Assembly (NCBI GenBank): GCA_028280485.1
Contig: JANQLS010000175.1
Location: 30,639 to 94,638 of the forward strand
From: Planctomycetota bacterium
GTDB lineage: Bacteria; Planctomycetota; UBA8108; JACQVS01
Direction of reading: 5' to 3'
Length of the DNA: 64,000 nt
A model generated the notes under the pieces. It was not told the DNA's origin. It did no database searches and saw only the letters and a program-made list of their open reading frames with translations. Positions 1 through 7,535 of the stretch are shown here, in pieces (the first letter of the stretch is position 1; each line of letters starts with the position of its first letter). Position numbers and translations under genes: made by a program.

Positions 1-96
1 ATAGTCGAGTTCATCCTTGTAGCCCTCTAGGCATTTAAGTGATTTAAATAGTTTGATATGTTCGTCGGTGACTTTGATTTCTGGATTTGTACTCAT
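1..96 (-). CDS. Partial hypothetical protein, N-terminus of a tandem paralogue
   Basis: Only the first 32 codons are in the window; the gene runs off the left edge. The ATG is at 94-96 on the complement. The translation starts MSTNPEIKVTDEHIK, which closely matches MSTDQEIRVTEEHIK, the start of the next gene to the right. The bases just upstream of the two ATGs are also alike (GAGTTGGGGC directly before both starts, a plausible ribosome-binding region). I infer a tandem duplication that included the 5' leader. Function is not recognised. Confidence 0.6.
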   Translation of the reverse strand, partial: MSTNPEIKVTDEHIKLFKSLKCLEGYKDELDY

Positions 97-166
97 GGCC
101 CCAACTCTGATTTATTGTTTTTTAGTCAGTGTTTTTTATTATATCTGATGACTCGGGAGATTGGTG

Positions 167-892
167 TTAAGAGGCTGGTTGGCCTTCCTTGAGGGAATCC
201 CTTGGATTTGGGAAAGCCGTTAAAAGGAGTCTTAATCGGTATAAATAAACTGTTAAAAGGTAACTCATCCAGATAGTAGATAGCGACAGAACAATCCAAT
301 GGGTAAGGGATAAATCAGAACGTATTTTTACAAGAATTGTTACGCCTATTGCCAAGGCGGGATTCATAGCTTGAATGATTAAATCTTTTCTGATTGTTTT
401 TCGAAGAAATGTTATTGTTTGAATCGAAAGCCCTTCCTCTAAATTAACCTTATCGTATTCGGGAGCTCGGGTTAACAATCTAATTAAAGTTTGTGGAAGA
501 GATTTATTGTGAAGGATTGAATTAGGATAGTTTTCTTTTTCAATTTTATCGATGAGCTTTCTGGCTCTGCGTCTTTGAAAGATAAACATAAAAACTAAAA
601 AACCAAAACAGGAAGCTGCAACACTTATTAGTGGAAGGAAAAATATGCTTCCATTGGTTAAAGCATGAGCGGAGAAAATATAAGTACAAATGAGCATACT
701 TAAGAAAGGGTCTCCTTTTTTATTGGAGGCGTACAACCACCCATCATCATAATCCTGACGAACCTTCACCAGGGCATTTTGAAGGATTTCCCCTTTTAAT
801 TCGGCTGCCTCCTTAGATCCCTGTAAGAGTTCAACCGATTGGAGTTGCTTTATGTGCTCCTCGGTTACTCTGATTTCTTGATCTGTGCTCAT
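167..892 (-). CDS. Hypothetical multi-pass membrane protein
   Basis: 241 residues, family not recognised. The first 55 residues are soluble and charged and are followed by two close hydrophobic segments (about 63-79 and 82-105) ending in the positive patch QRRRARK. A soluble stretch follows, then one or two more hydrophobic segments (about 175-190 and 195-215). That suggests an inner-membrane protein with three or four membrane passes. The ATG at 890-892 is preceded by GGAGTTGGGGCT, a reasonable Shine-Dalgarno. A paralogue starts about 70 bases downstream on the same strand (see 1-96), so this is a small tandem family. No catalytic motif is visible. Confidence 0.6.
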   Translation of the reverse strand: MSTDQEIRVTEEHIKQLQSVELLQGSKEAAELKGEILQNALVKVRQDYDDGWLYASNKKGDPFLSMLICTYIFSAHALTNGSIFFLPLISVAASCFGFLVFMFIFQRRRARKLIDKIEKENYPNSILHNKSLPQTLIRLLTRAPEYDKVNLEEGLSIQTITFLRKTIRKDLIIQAMNPALAIGVTILVKIRSDLSLTHWIVLSLSTIWMSYLLTVYLYRLRLLLTAFPNPRDSLKEGQPAS

Positions 893-1010
893 AGCCCCAA
901 CTCCAAATAAGATCTATGAATTGCGGTTAGCCCTTTGACCTATAAATAAAATACGAGTAATTCTTAGTTCGTGCAATTGTTAGTTCGCGCTATTAAAAAC
1001 AACGCATTTC

Positions 1011-1116
1011 CTGTAGCGCCTGGGCTTGTCCCAGGCCTTTCCCTGAATATACGCAAAACTATTAATGTCGGTTAAGGTTATAAGGGGGAGGCCACCCACA
1101 AGGGGTGGCGCTACAG
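1011..1116. repeat. Inverted-repeat element, CTGTAGCGCC family (copy 1)
   Basis: The 386-base gap between genes (893-1278) holds this element. It begins with CTGTAGCGCC and ends with the perfect complement GGCGCTACAG. Internally one end carries TGGGCTTGTCCCAGGCC, a small hairpin, and the other carries GGCCACCCACAAGGGGTGG. A second copy lies at 53047-53175 in the opposite internal order. The rest of the gap shows only a short imperfect tandem repeat around 964-992 (TTAGTTCGTGC / TTAGTTCGCGC). Confidence 0.75.
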
Positions 1117-1278
1117 GGGTGATATTTTTCCCTGTTAAAGGTAATCAATTAAATTAATTCGTGCCGATTAGGAAGCGGGCGCCCACAAGGGAAGCCCGTA
1201 GCCGAATTTGTAAAAATTTGGCCAATAAGCGTAACTCGCCAAACTTTTCTAAGTTCGGCTCCATGAAGGTTTCCCCCG

Positions 1279-2421
1279 TTAATCTCCGCCGCATCCGCCT
1301 CCACAGCCACCGCCGCAGGAACTTCCACAGGAACTACAGGAGGAGGTGTCAACTCCGCCCCCATCATCTCCACCCGTAAAGGAATCGAACCACGAACCTC
1401 CGGAATCCACACTGTCGGCATCGACGGCCATACCGGAGGGATCGACATCAAAGTTTGAGATGTCTTCATCGAATTCGCTTCCAGAAGAGACGGTCGTATC
1501 GGCATCTGATGGCACTTCAAAACTTTCTTCAGGATTTAGAGTTTGATTCTCCCCGGCATCGAAACCCACTTCACCCACAGACATCACTTCGTGACCGTGA
1601 TCGTCGAGGATATGAACATTGTTGCAATAAATGTGGTTGTGGTGACACATGCTCGACCAGAAAAAGGCGTAGAAGAGGAAGTCGTCGCCACCGTGATAAC
1701 CGTGATAGACTGGGTCTCGATCACGCGAATGAGAGATTCTGGAGCGATCTTTAACCGGTTCTTTCGGTCGAATGATATTGGCTTGAGTACTGTTGATGAT
1801 CTTGTCGGAGTGAATGAATTTTTGGATCTCAAGTTCAAGATTCTTCATAAAAGCATCAAAGCACGTTTTTTTCTCGCGAATAAATTGATCGTATACATTT
1901 TGATCGCTAAAAACATTTTGAAGCTTAGTTTTGATGGCTTCCGGATTTTCATCGGGTTTGGATTTAAATTCCTTGATGAGGCCATTCACCTTAACTTGGA
2001 TTGGAAATTCACCCACCGCATGAACCCTTGAAATCCTAACCTCGATTAAGAGCTTGAGGTTGTCGTCTTCGTGCTCGACGACGAGAAAGAGGCTTTTGAA
2101 ATACTCTGAATTGAAGGCGTCGGTTTCGAGTTCGAACTTTTCTAAGGCTTCCTTCAAGTCATCGGTTTTGCCTTCGGTATCGAGATAAAAATCGAGATCA
2201 TCCTTGGCTAAACGGACGATGTTGTTGAGGCCGAGGCTTCGGAAAGCCATATTGAATTGCTGGAGAATGCTGATAGCGGTAAACGTTTCGATCTCTTCTC
2301 GTTCAGAAGATCCCCCTAAAGTGAGGAAGTGTAATAGCTTTTTAAAAACTTTCGTCGGTTGGATCGTATCGATCGTAGTCTCTTGAGAAGGGTCGACGGA
2401 TAAAGTTCCACTAAAATACAT
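1279..2421 (-). CDS. Gly/Cys-rich-tailed hypothetical protein, partner of GRDP-like protein
   Basis: 380 residues with no assigned family that I recognise. Residues 1 to about 220 look like a soluble alpha/beta domain. Around residues 230-270 the chain becomes rich in His, Tyr and Cys (YHGYHGGDDFLFY, SSMCHHNHIYCNN). It then passes through an acidic Ser/Asp-rich linker and ends in a Cys/Gly tail (CSSCGSSCGGGCGGGCGGD). Such tails occur in bacterial TIGR04222-type and eukaryotic glycine-rich-domain proteins. It lies 43 bases downstream of the GRDP-like gene on the same strand, so the two are probably co-transcribed. The His/Cys content suggests metal binding or disulfide cross-linking, but that is inference. 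No signal peptide is apparent. Confidence 0.7.
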   Translation of the reverse strand: MYFSGTLSVDPSQETTIDTIQPTKVFKKLLHFLTLGGSSEREEIETFTAISILQQFNMAFRSLGLNNIVRLAKDDLDFYLDTEGKTDDLKEALEKFELETDAFNSEYFKSLFLVVEHEDDNLKLLIEVRISRVHAVGEFPIQVKVNGLIKEFKSKPDENPEAIKTKLQNVFSDQNVYDQFIREKKTCFDAFMKNLELEIQKFIHSDKIINSTQANIIRPKEPVKDRSRISHSRDRDPVYHGYHGGDDFLFYAFFWSSMCHHNHIYCNNVHILDDHGHEVMSVGEVGFDAGENQTLNPEESFEVPSDADTTVSSGSEFDEDISNFDVDPSGMAVDADSVDSGGSWFDSFTGGDDGGGVDTSSCSSCGSSCGGGCGGGCGGD

Positions 2422-2464
2422 TCAGTTCTCCTATTCAGTTACCCTCGAACGATTTGCAGCTTGC

Positions 2465-2905
2465 TTAACTGTTGCAGCTGCCGCATTCTGCATCTAAAGA
2501 ATCATCGAGATTGAGTTTTCCCCAGTACTTTTCCGGGGGAGATCCATAACACAATTGGTAAGAACTTATAGTCTTGATGAACTGGGAACGATTTTCACTC
2601 TTTTTTCCGCCGGGATGGTGGTGGATATATCTTCCAAAGTGAGAATCACAAAATTTGAAGTAGAATTTCGTGCATAAAATCAATTCGTGCCACGCTAAAT
2701 CCACCGCCACTGAAGGGGTTAAGCGAGTTTTAAAATATCCGATTAAATAGAGAAATTTAACCAGCTCGACGTAGACGGCCTCGACACTTTCTCGAGTTTC
2801 AAAGAATTCTTGGTCTTTCAGTTTTTCATACAGAATGGGGGATTCCGTTAAAATTTCTTTCGCGATAGTTTCTGGTTGTATGGATTTTGGATGGGGGATG
2901 TTCAA
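2465..2905 (-). CDS. Glycine-rich-domain-protein-like (GRDP-like) domain protein
   Basis: 146 residues. The diagnostic piece is VDLAWHELI (about residues 68-76), followed by FCDSHFGRYIHHHP (about 85-98). This VDxAWHxxI...FG..xHH pattern is the hallmark of the GRDP-like family, which in plants sits at the N-terminus of glycine-rich domain proteins. In bacteria related domains occur next to Gly/Cys-rich proteins. Conserved His73 and the HHH triplet could bind metal. The C-terminus ends CGSCNS. It is the first gene of a two-gene set with 1279-2421, so the two parts of the eukaryotic architecture (GRDP-like domain, then Gly-rich tail) are split over adjacent genes. The biochemical role is unknown. 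Confidence 0.65.
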   Translation of the reverse strand: MNIPHPKSIQPETIAKEILTESPILYEKLKDQEFFETRESVEAVYVELVKFLYLIGYFKTRLTPSVAVDLAWHELILCTKFYFKFCDSHFGRYIHHHPGGKKSENRSQFIKTISSYQLCYGSPPEKYWGKLNLDDSLDAECGSCNS

Positions 2906-2986
2906 TTTTAAAACGGGGATTCGAGTGTGGATTTATTCCCTCAAGCGATATGGGCCTAAAGTGAGCTAAAAAAAATGATCTGTTTT

Positions 2987-3016
2987 TTCAACCATTGGCC
3001 CCTAATTTTCTATACT
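2987..3016 (+). promoter_or_regulatory. Possible sigma-70-type promoter
   Basis: TTCAAC and TATACT are separated by 18 bases, about 40 bases upstream of the GTG start at 3057. The match to consensus is moderate and was found by eye only. Confidence 0.25.
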
Positions 3017-3056
3017 CTCATTTAAATGTGAAGTTCATTTTAGAAAGGAATCTTTT

Positions 3057-4271
3057 GTGAGTGACAAGGATCGATCGTTTGAAGAGAAAATGAAATTGAG
3101 GTTTAAAGAGATAGGGGTTGCGCTCTTGGCCTTAATCCTCGCTGCTTGCCTATGGCTTCCCAGTGTTCATTTTTTCTTTAAGGCTTCAGATGTGGTGTCG
3201 AAATCGGGGCCCATTTCAAAACGAGCGAAAGAACTCGCCCAACGCCACCTTAAAATTTGGCAGGATCCGAAGCTTCGTCAGAAAGAATTGCAACGCATGC
3301 GAGGCCGGAATGCGGAGTGGGACTTTATGGGGCGGACTTTTTTAGTTTTAGCATTGAGCAATATGGCTTTACGCTCACCTGACACCCAGGCTGGCCATCT
3401 CGAAATCATCGATGCGATTATCGATGACACCCTCAAGGTCGAAGATGAAATGGGGATGCATCACTTTTTACTCGGGTACTCTCAGTCATCAAGTTGGATT
3501 CAACAGCCCGAACGGAGCATCTTCGTGGATGGTGAAATTGCTATTATGCTTGGAGCTCGACGATTGCTGGCGGAGAAGCTGTCGTACAAGGACGAATTTC
3601 AAAGTCGAGTTCGTCTCATGAAAAAGCGCATGGAGGAAGCTCCAGTTTACTGCAACGAAAGTTATCCCAATGAATGTTGGATGTTTTGCAACTCTGCTGC
3701 TGCGGTCGCCTTGAAGATGTCGGATGTTCTAGATGGCTCGAAATACACGGAATTTCTGAATGCCTGGCTTAATAAGATTCGCCAAGAACTCGTCGACAAG
3801 AAAACAGGATTACTTCCATCGAGCTTTAGCTATCGTGGTCGAATTATGGATGGCCCGGAAGGTTCATCTATTTGGTTTACCGCTCATTGTCTGCAGCTCC
3901 TCGACAGAGAATTCGCAAAAGATCAATACGAGCGAGCCAAAGCTGAACTGGCAGTTTCAATTTGTGGATTTTCTTACGCCAAAGAATGGCCCGAGAGCTT
4001 TAGAGGGCCAATGGATGTGGATTCCGGTCCAATCATTCCCGTATTAGAAGTGAGCGCCGGTTCGAGCGGTATGGCGTTTATCGCGGCGGGTGCTTTTGAG
4101 GACCAAGAGTTTCTTTCATCTTTGTTGGGAACCCTCGACTTTGCAGGCTTTCCCTTAAAGACGGAGGGCGCACTGAAATACTGTGCAAGCAATCAAGTGG
4201 GTGATGCGGTGCTTCTTTATTCACTTGTTCAAGGCCCATTGTGGGAAAAGATATTGAGAAAGGGAAACTGA
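3057..4271 (+). CDS. Membrane-anchored alpha-barrel protein, possibly linalool dehydratase/isomerase-like
   Basis: 404 residues. It starts at GTG 3057 with AGAAAGGA (3043-3050) correctly spaced upstream. One N-terminal membrane segment (about residues 20-40, VALLALILAACLWLP) anchors a large, mostly helical domain. The stretch SYPNECWMFCNSAAAVAL (about 202-219), together with later motifs such as SSIWFTAHCLQLLD and GFSYAKEWPES, resembles the (alpha/alpha)6-barrel family that includes linalool dehydratase-isomerase. Many annotated members of that family in environmental bacteria have unknown substrates. The stop TGA overlaps the ATG of the next gene, which implies translational coupling to a small two-pass membrane protein. 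The family call is tentative; a terpenoid substrate should not be assumed. Confidence 0.6.
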   Translation: MSDKDRSFEEKMKLRFKEIGVALLALILAACLWLPSVHFFFKASDVVSKSGPISKRAKELAQRHLKIWQDPKLRQKELQRMRGRNAEWDFMGRTFLVLALSNMALRSPDTQAGHLEIIDAIIDDTLKVEDEMGMHHFLLGYSQSSSWIQQPERSIFVDGEIAIMLGARRLLAEKLSYKDEFQSRVRLMKKRMEEAPVYCNESYPNECWMFCNSAAAVALKMSDVLDGSKYTEFLNAWLNKIRQELVDKKTGLLPSSFSYRGRIMDGPEGSSIWFTAHCLQLLDREFAKDQYERAKAELAVSICGFSYAKEWPESFRGPMDVDSGPIIPVLEVSAGSSGMAFIAAGAFEDQEFLSSLLGTLDFAGFPLKTEGALKYCASNQVGDAVLLYSLVQGPLWEKILRKGN

Positions 4272-4576
4272 TGGAGAATGAAGAAAAAAAACGAATTCGA
4301 TTATTTTGGCATCCTTTTTTAAGCCCAGCTTGGTTGGTTTCTCGGGCGGTGATTCTCATTATTTTTTTTATTGTTCTCCATCTTCTTGGATTTAGGGAGG
4401 AAGTGAGCTTTCTCAGTGGCACTCCCCCCGAGGGTGGTGTTCATGATTATGCTGCCATCATCAAGGGGGTCGTCTACGCGCTTTCCTATTTTTCAGCGTG
4501 GGTCCTCGTGCCGATCTTGTTGATCGCAGCGCCCATTTCAATTGGGCTAAAAGCGTTCCTTCTAAAGAAGGGATGA
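4271..4576 (+). CDS. Small two-pass membrane protein
   Basis: 101 residues from the ATG at 4271, which overlaps the previous stop as TGATG. A longer reading from GTG 4241 is possible but would overlap the upstream gene by 30 bases. GAGAAAGG just upstream can serve as ribosome-binding site. Two hydrophobic helices are clear: about residues 22-40 (VILIIFFIVLHLLGF) and about 62-92. The short cytoplasmic start is basic (EEKKRIR) and the end is KAFLLKKG. No known family was recognised. Coupling suggests it works with the anchored alpha-barrel protein upstream. The TGA stop lies inside the left end of a repeat element (see 4567-4715). Confidence 0.65.
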   Translation: MENEEKKRIRLFWHPFLSPAWLVSRAVILIIFFIVLHLLGFREEVSFLSGTPPEGGVHDYAAIIKGVVYALSYFSAWVLVPILLIAAPISIGLKAFLLKKG

Positions 4577-4715
4577 ATTTTTATGAATTCCGAAAGAGTT
4601 GAATTTTATCTGGTAGAAAGATGGTCTTAACTAGCCCGAAGCGCTAGCGAGGGGAGTATCCCTCGCTAGCGCTTCGGGCTAATTAAGTTGGAGGTATAAA
4701 TAGATTCACAGCCTC
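4567..4715. repeat. Nested inverted-repeat element (MITE-like), copy 1
   Basis: The inner palindrome has arms at 4626-4653 and 4660-4687 (28 bp, one mismatch) of the AGCCCGAAGCGCTAGCGAGGG type. Outside it, the right end has ATTCACAGCCTC (4704-4715), part of the TAAAAATTCACAGCCTC terminal repeat. The left end has a degenerate match (4567-4583, 13 of 17 positions to GAGGCTGTGAATTTTTA) that overlaps the stop codon of the upstream gene. Other copies are at 11424-11588 and 31735-32163. Confidence 0.65.
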
Positions 4716-4750
4716 TTATGGCTCGAGATTGATTTAATATTCTTAAAATG

Positions 4751-4788
4751 AAAAAGCGAGGCTCGAGTCGTCCGTCGACCCGGGCCTC
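4751..4788 (-). terminator. Rho-independent terminator of the ferredoxin gene
   Basis: On the minus strand a 13-bp stem (two mismatches; arms GAGGCCCGGGTCG and CGACTCGAGCCTC) is followed by GCTTTTTCATTTT, just after the ferredoxin stop codon at 4802. Confidence 0.7.
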
Positions 4789-4801
4789 AGGAGTTTGATA
4801 T

Positions 4802-5083
4802 TTATCCCGTCACATTCAATTGATCCAATTCCTCTCGAGTTTTGCCTTTGAAGAAGGAGTGGGCGAAATCTAAAGAGGCTTGCTCCTCTTTTGGGACTTC
4901 CTCATTGGGAACGATGGCTAACATGGGGCACTGTGTTTCACACAGTCCGCAGATGATGCACTCTTCAGGATGGATGACGAGTCGATCGCCCGCATCGTAA
5001 AAGCAGTCGCAGGGGCAAACCGTGACACAGGCAGCTGCTTTGACTCCCACGCAGGGTGAGAGGACCACATTGAAATCCGACAT
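4802..5083 (-). CDS. FdxA-like 3Fe-4S/4Fe-4S (7Fe) ferredoxin
   Basis: 93 residues, a soluble electron carrier. The first cluster motif is C11-x7-C19-x3-C23-P, followed by CDCFYDAG, the CFY signature of bacterial 7Fe FdxA ferredoxins. The second is C-x2-C-x2-C-x3-CP in ECIICGLCETQCP, a 4Fe-4S site. The tail is acidic, as is usual. The strong Shine-Dalgarno AAGGAGA (5089-5095) fixes the ATG at 5083. It is divergent from the FhlA-like activator at 5274. A formate dehydrogenase operon lies about 8 kb away, so a role in formate or other redox metabolism is possible but not shown. A terminator follows directly. Confidence 0.9.
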   Translation of the reverse strand: MSDFNVVLSPCVGVKAAACVTVCPCDCFYDAGDRLVIHPEECIICGLCETQCPMLAIVPNEEVPKEEQASLDFAHSFFKGKTREELDQLNVTG

Positions 5084-5273
5084 TGTCTTTCTCCTTGGAT
5101 TTTAGTCGGAGAGCCTCAGTGAGCTGAGGATTTTCAGTTAAATAACGTTGGTTTGCGAGTAGCAAATCAGATTCCATTCATGAAAGTGCTTGAATTGGGC
5201 CTTTTTCTTTAAATTCACCAAAATATTGGTGTTATAAATACCTTTATATGGGTGCTTAGTTCCGTGCCCATAA

Positions 5274-7466
5274 ATGGTAAGCAGAGTTTACGAGAGTGGT
5301 GATTCGATGACAGATTCGTCCTATCCAAGCACTTCCCGGCTGATCGACTTGATTTCAGAGGTGACTTCTCATCTCAATCAGGGAGGGAATTTCGAGGTCG
5401 TTCTCAAGACGATGTATGAGAAAGTTCAACGACTTCTCCCTTGTGATCGATTGCAAGTGGCATTCGTGAAGCCCGATACGACGATTCTTGTGATGGGAAG
5501 AGTTTTCGTGTCGGGTCGCACCCAACTCGGAACTCGATTCCGAGAAGATGTCCGTGGAACTGCTCTTGAGGAAAGATTGCAGACTGGAGATACGCTTGGG
5601 TTTGAGGATCTCTCTGAAAGTTCGGAGGGAATCGCTCAATTAGAATCAACCCAACACCTCATCCAAGAAGGCATAAGGTCGCTTGTTTATTTTCCTTTGA
5701 TCGCCGCCGGAAAGTCTGTGGCGCTCGTTGGGATCGGGGCGTCAAAAGAGAATGCGTATAACCAATATCAAATTGATGCGTTGAAAACATTGGTGGGGCA
5801 ACTCGCTGGAATCGCTGAACGTGAACGCTTAATCAGTCGGCTCCGAGCGGATAATCGTCGATTGATTCATTCTCAAGAGTTGCAGGAACAGTTTACTGAA
5901 AAGCTGGAAGAGGAAATTGAGCTAAGAACGACAGAACTCAGAAGGAAAGAAAAAGAACTCTCGTTAATTTTAGAGTTAGCTAAAGCTTTGCACGAGACTC
6001 TCGATCTTAAAAAAAATTTTGAGACACTGATAAATCATCTGAATGACATTATTGATTTTGATCGTGCCGGAATATTGTTTTTAAAACCCGAGTTGGGATA
6101 CCTTCAGATTGAGATTCTTTTCTCAAAAAATTCGCAGGAACAATTACAAGAGGAAGCTCAGGTTCCAGTGTCGGGGAGCGCCGCGGGAAAGTCGATTGAG
6201 TTAAAAGAGGCAATTTCCGTCTCCGAGCTCAGCGCTCGGCGAGACTTTTACGAAGATAGCTTTTTTATCTCTGACGGGATTCAGTCGTATGTCTCTATTC
6301 CGTTATTTACGCGTAATGTCCCGATGGGGGTGTTTCAGCTCGGCTCAAAACAGGTCCACAGTTTTAATGAAGAAGCAGTAAGTTTCTTAGTGCAATTGTC
6401 TCAGCAGCTTAGTGTTGCAGTAGCCAATGCCGAGCTTCATGGAAGTTTGAATTCCTCGAGCAAAAAATTAGCTGAAGAAAATATCCATCTTAGAGAGGTC
6501 GTTAATCAATCTCGTCCAGGCCGCCATCTCATCGGGGATAGTCGAGCTTGGAGAAACCTACTGAGAGAAGTCGAGGCCGTTTCACAAACGGATACCACCG
6601 TTTTAATTTTGGGGGAGACGGGAACTGGGAAGGAGATGGTGGCGAGAGAAATCCATCGATTATCACCGAGAAGAGATAAGCCCTTCATTGCGATCAACTG
6701 CGGAGTTTTAACGGATGATTTACTAGCGAGTGATCTATTCGGGCATGAGAAAGGAGCGTTCACTGGGGCTGTAGAGAAACGATTAGGAAGGATTGAATTA
6801 GCCGAGGGAGGAACTCTCTTTTTGGATGAGATTGCTGAGATGGGTTTGTCGATGCAAGTTAAGTTGTTGAGAGTTTTACAAGAGCGAGAGTACGAACGGC
6901 TCGGAGGAGAGAAAACGTTAAGATCAAATGTCCGAATCTTAGCGGCTACCAATCGAAATTTGCTGAATGAGGTTGAATCTAAGAGGTTTAGGGAAGATTT
7001 GTACTATCGATTAAATATCTTCCCGGTCCGACTTCCCTGTTTGCGAGAACGATTGCAAGATATCGAACCCTTTCTACTGTTTTTCTTGGATCAATATTCG
7101 AAGAAGATTGGAAAAAATTTTAAATCTATAGATCCACAAAGTATTGAGCTCTGTAAGGCTTATCCTTGGCCAGGGAATGTGCGCGAATTAGAAAATGTGA
7201 TTGCGAGAAGTGTGATTATTTCCCCCGAAGCTGAGTTTTCTATCGATCCCCAAGTCTTGAATTCCAAAATTCAAAGAGTGACTGAGCGATCTGAAAGAAT
7301 AACGTTTGATGACCGAGTAAGAACCATTCTTACCGAATCGTTGATCCATTCACAGGGTAAGATCTACGGGTCTGAGGGTGCGGCGGAAGCTTTAAATTTA
7401 AAACCTTCGACTCTACAAGCTAAATTAGCTAAATATGGAATAGACAGAACCGAATTTAAGGGGTGA
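5274..7466 (+). CDS. Sigma-54-dependent transcriptional activator, FhlA-like (GAF-GAF-AAA+-HTH)
   Basis: 730 residues. Two GAF-type sensor domains (about 20-190 and 235-390) are joined by a coiled coil (about 195-235). Next is an AAA+ sigma-54 interaction domain with Walker A GETGTGKE near residue 446, the sigma-54-contacting GAFTGA loop near 494 and Walker B GGTLFLDEI. A C-terminal Fis-type helix-turn-helix (about 690-725, GAAEALNLKPSTLQAKLAKYG) completes it. This is the architecture of FhlA, the formate-responsive activator, but GAF domains bind many ligands. The start is uncertain: ATG 5274 has no clear ribosome-binding site, while in-frame ATG 5307 has GGTG nearby. It is divergent from a ferredoxin gene and may act on it or on the formate dehydrogenase operon; no convincing -24/-12 promoter was found at either. 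Confidence 0.9.
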   Translation: MVSRVYESGDSMTDSSYPSTSRLIDLISEVTSHLNQGGNFEVVLKTMYEKVQRLLPCDRLQVAFVKPDTTILVMGRVFVSGRTQLGTRFREDVRGTALEERLQTGDTLGFEDLSESSEGIAQLESTQHLIQEGIRSLVYFPLIAAGKSVALVGIGASKENAYNQYQIDALKTLVGQLAGIAERERLISRLRADNRRLIHSQELQEQFTEKLEEEIELRTTELRRKEKELSLILELAKALHETLDLKKNFETLINHLNDIIDFDRAGILFLKPELGYLQIEILFSKNSQEQLQEEAQVPVSGSAAGKSIELKEAISVSELSARRDFYEDSFFISDGIQSYVSIPLFTRNVPMGVFQLGSKQVHSFNEEAVSFLVQLSQQLSVAVANAELHGSLNSSSKKLAEENIHLREVVNQSRPGRHLIGDSRAWRNLLREVEAVSQTDTTVLILGETGTGKEMVAREIHRLSPRRDKPFIAINCGVLTDDLLASDLFGHEKGAFTGAVEKRLGRIELAEGGTLFLDEIAEMGLSMQVKLLRVLQEREYERLGGEKTLRSNVRILAATNRNLLNEVESKRFREDLYYRLNIFPVRLPCLRERLQDIEPFLLFFLDQYSKKIGKNFKSIDPQSIELCKAYPWPGNVRELENVIARSVIISPEAEFSIDPQVLNSKIQRVTERSERITFDDRVRTILTESLIHSQGKIYGSEGAAEALNLKPSTLQAKLAKYGIDRTEFKG

Positions 7467-7535
7467 GATGGAGGAACGAAAATTATTTTCATTTTTGGAA
7501 TCCTCGATCAAATCCTACCTAGAACAGTGCATAGA

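Noticed and set aside
1543..2031. Plus-strand open frames opposite the Gly/Cys-rich gene
   Set aside because: They are antisense shadows with basic, compositionally odd translations and no family features.
5252..5272. Sigma-54 promoter on the minus strand upstream of the ferredoxin gene
   Set aside because: TGGGCACGG...GCAC is similar, but GG and GC are one base too far apart for a -24/-12 promoter.
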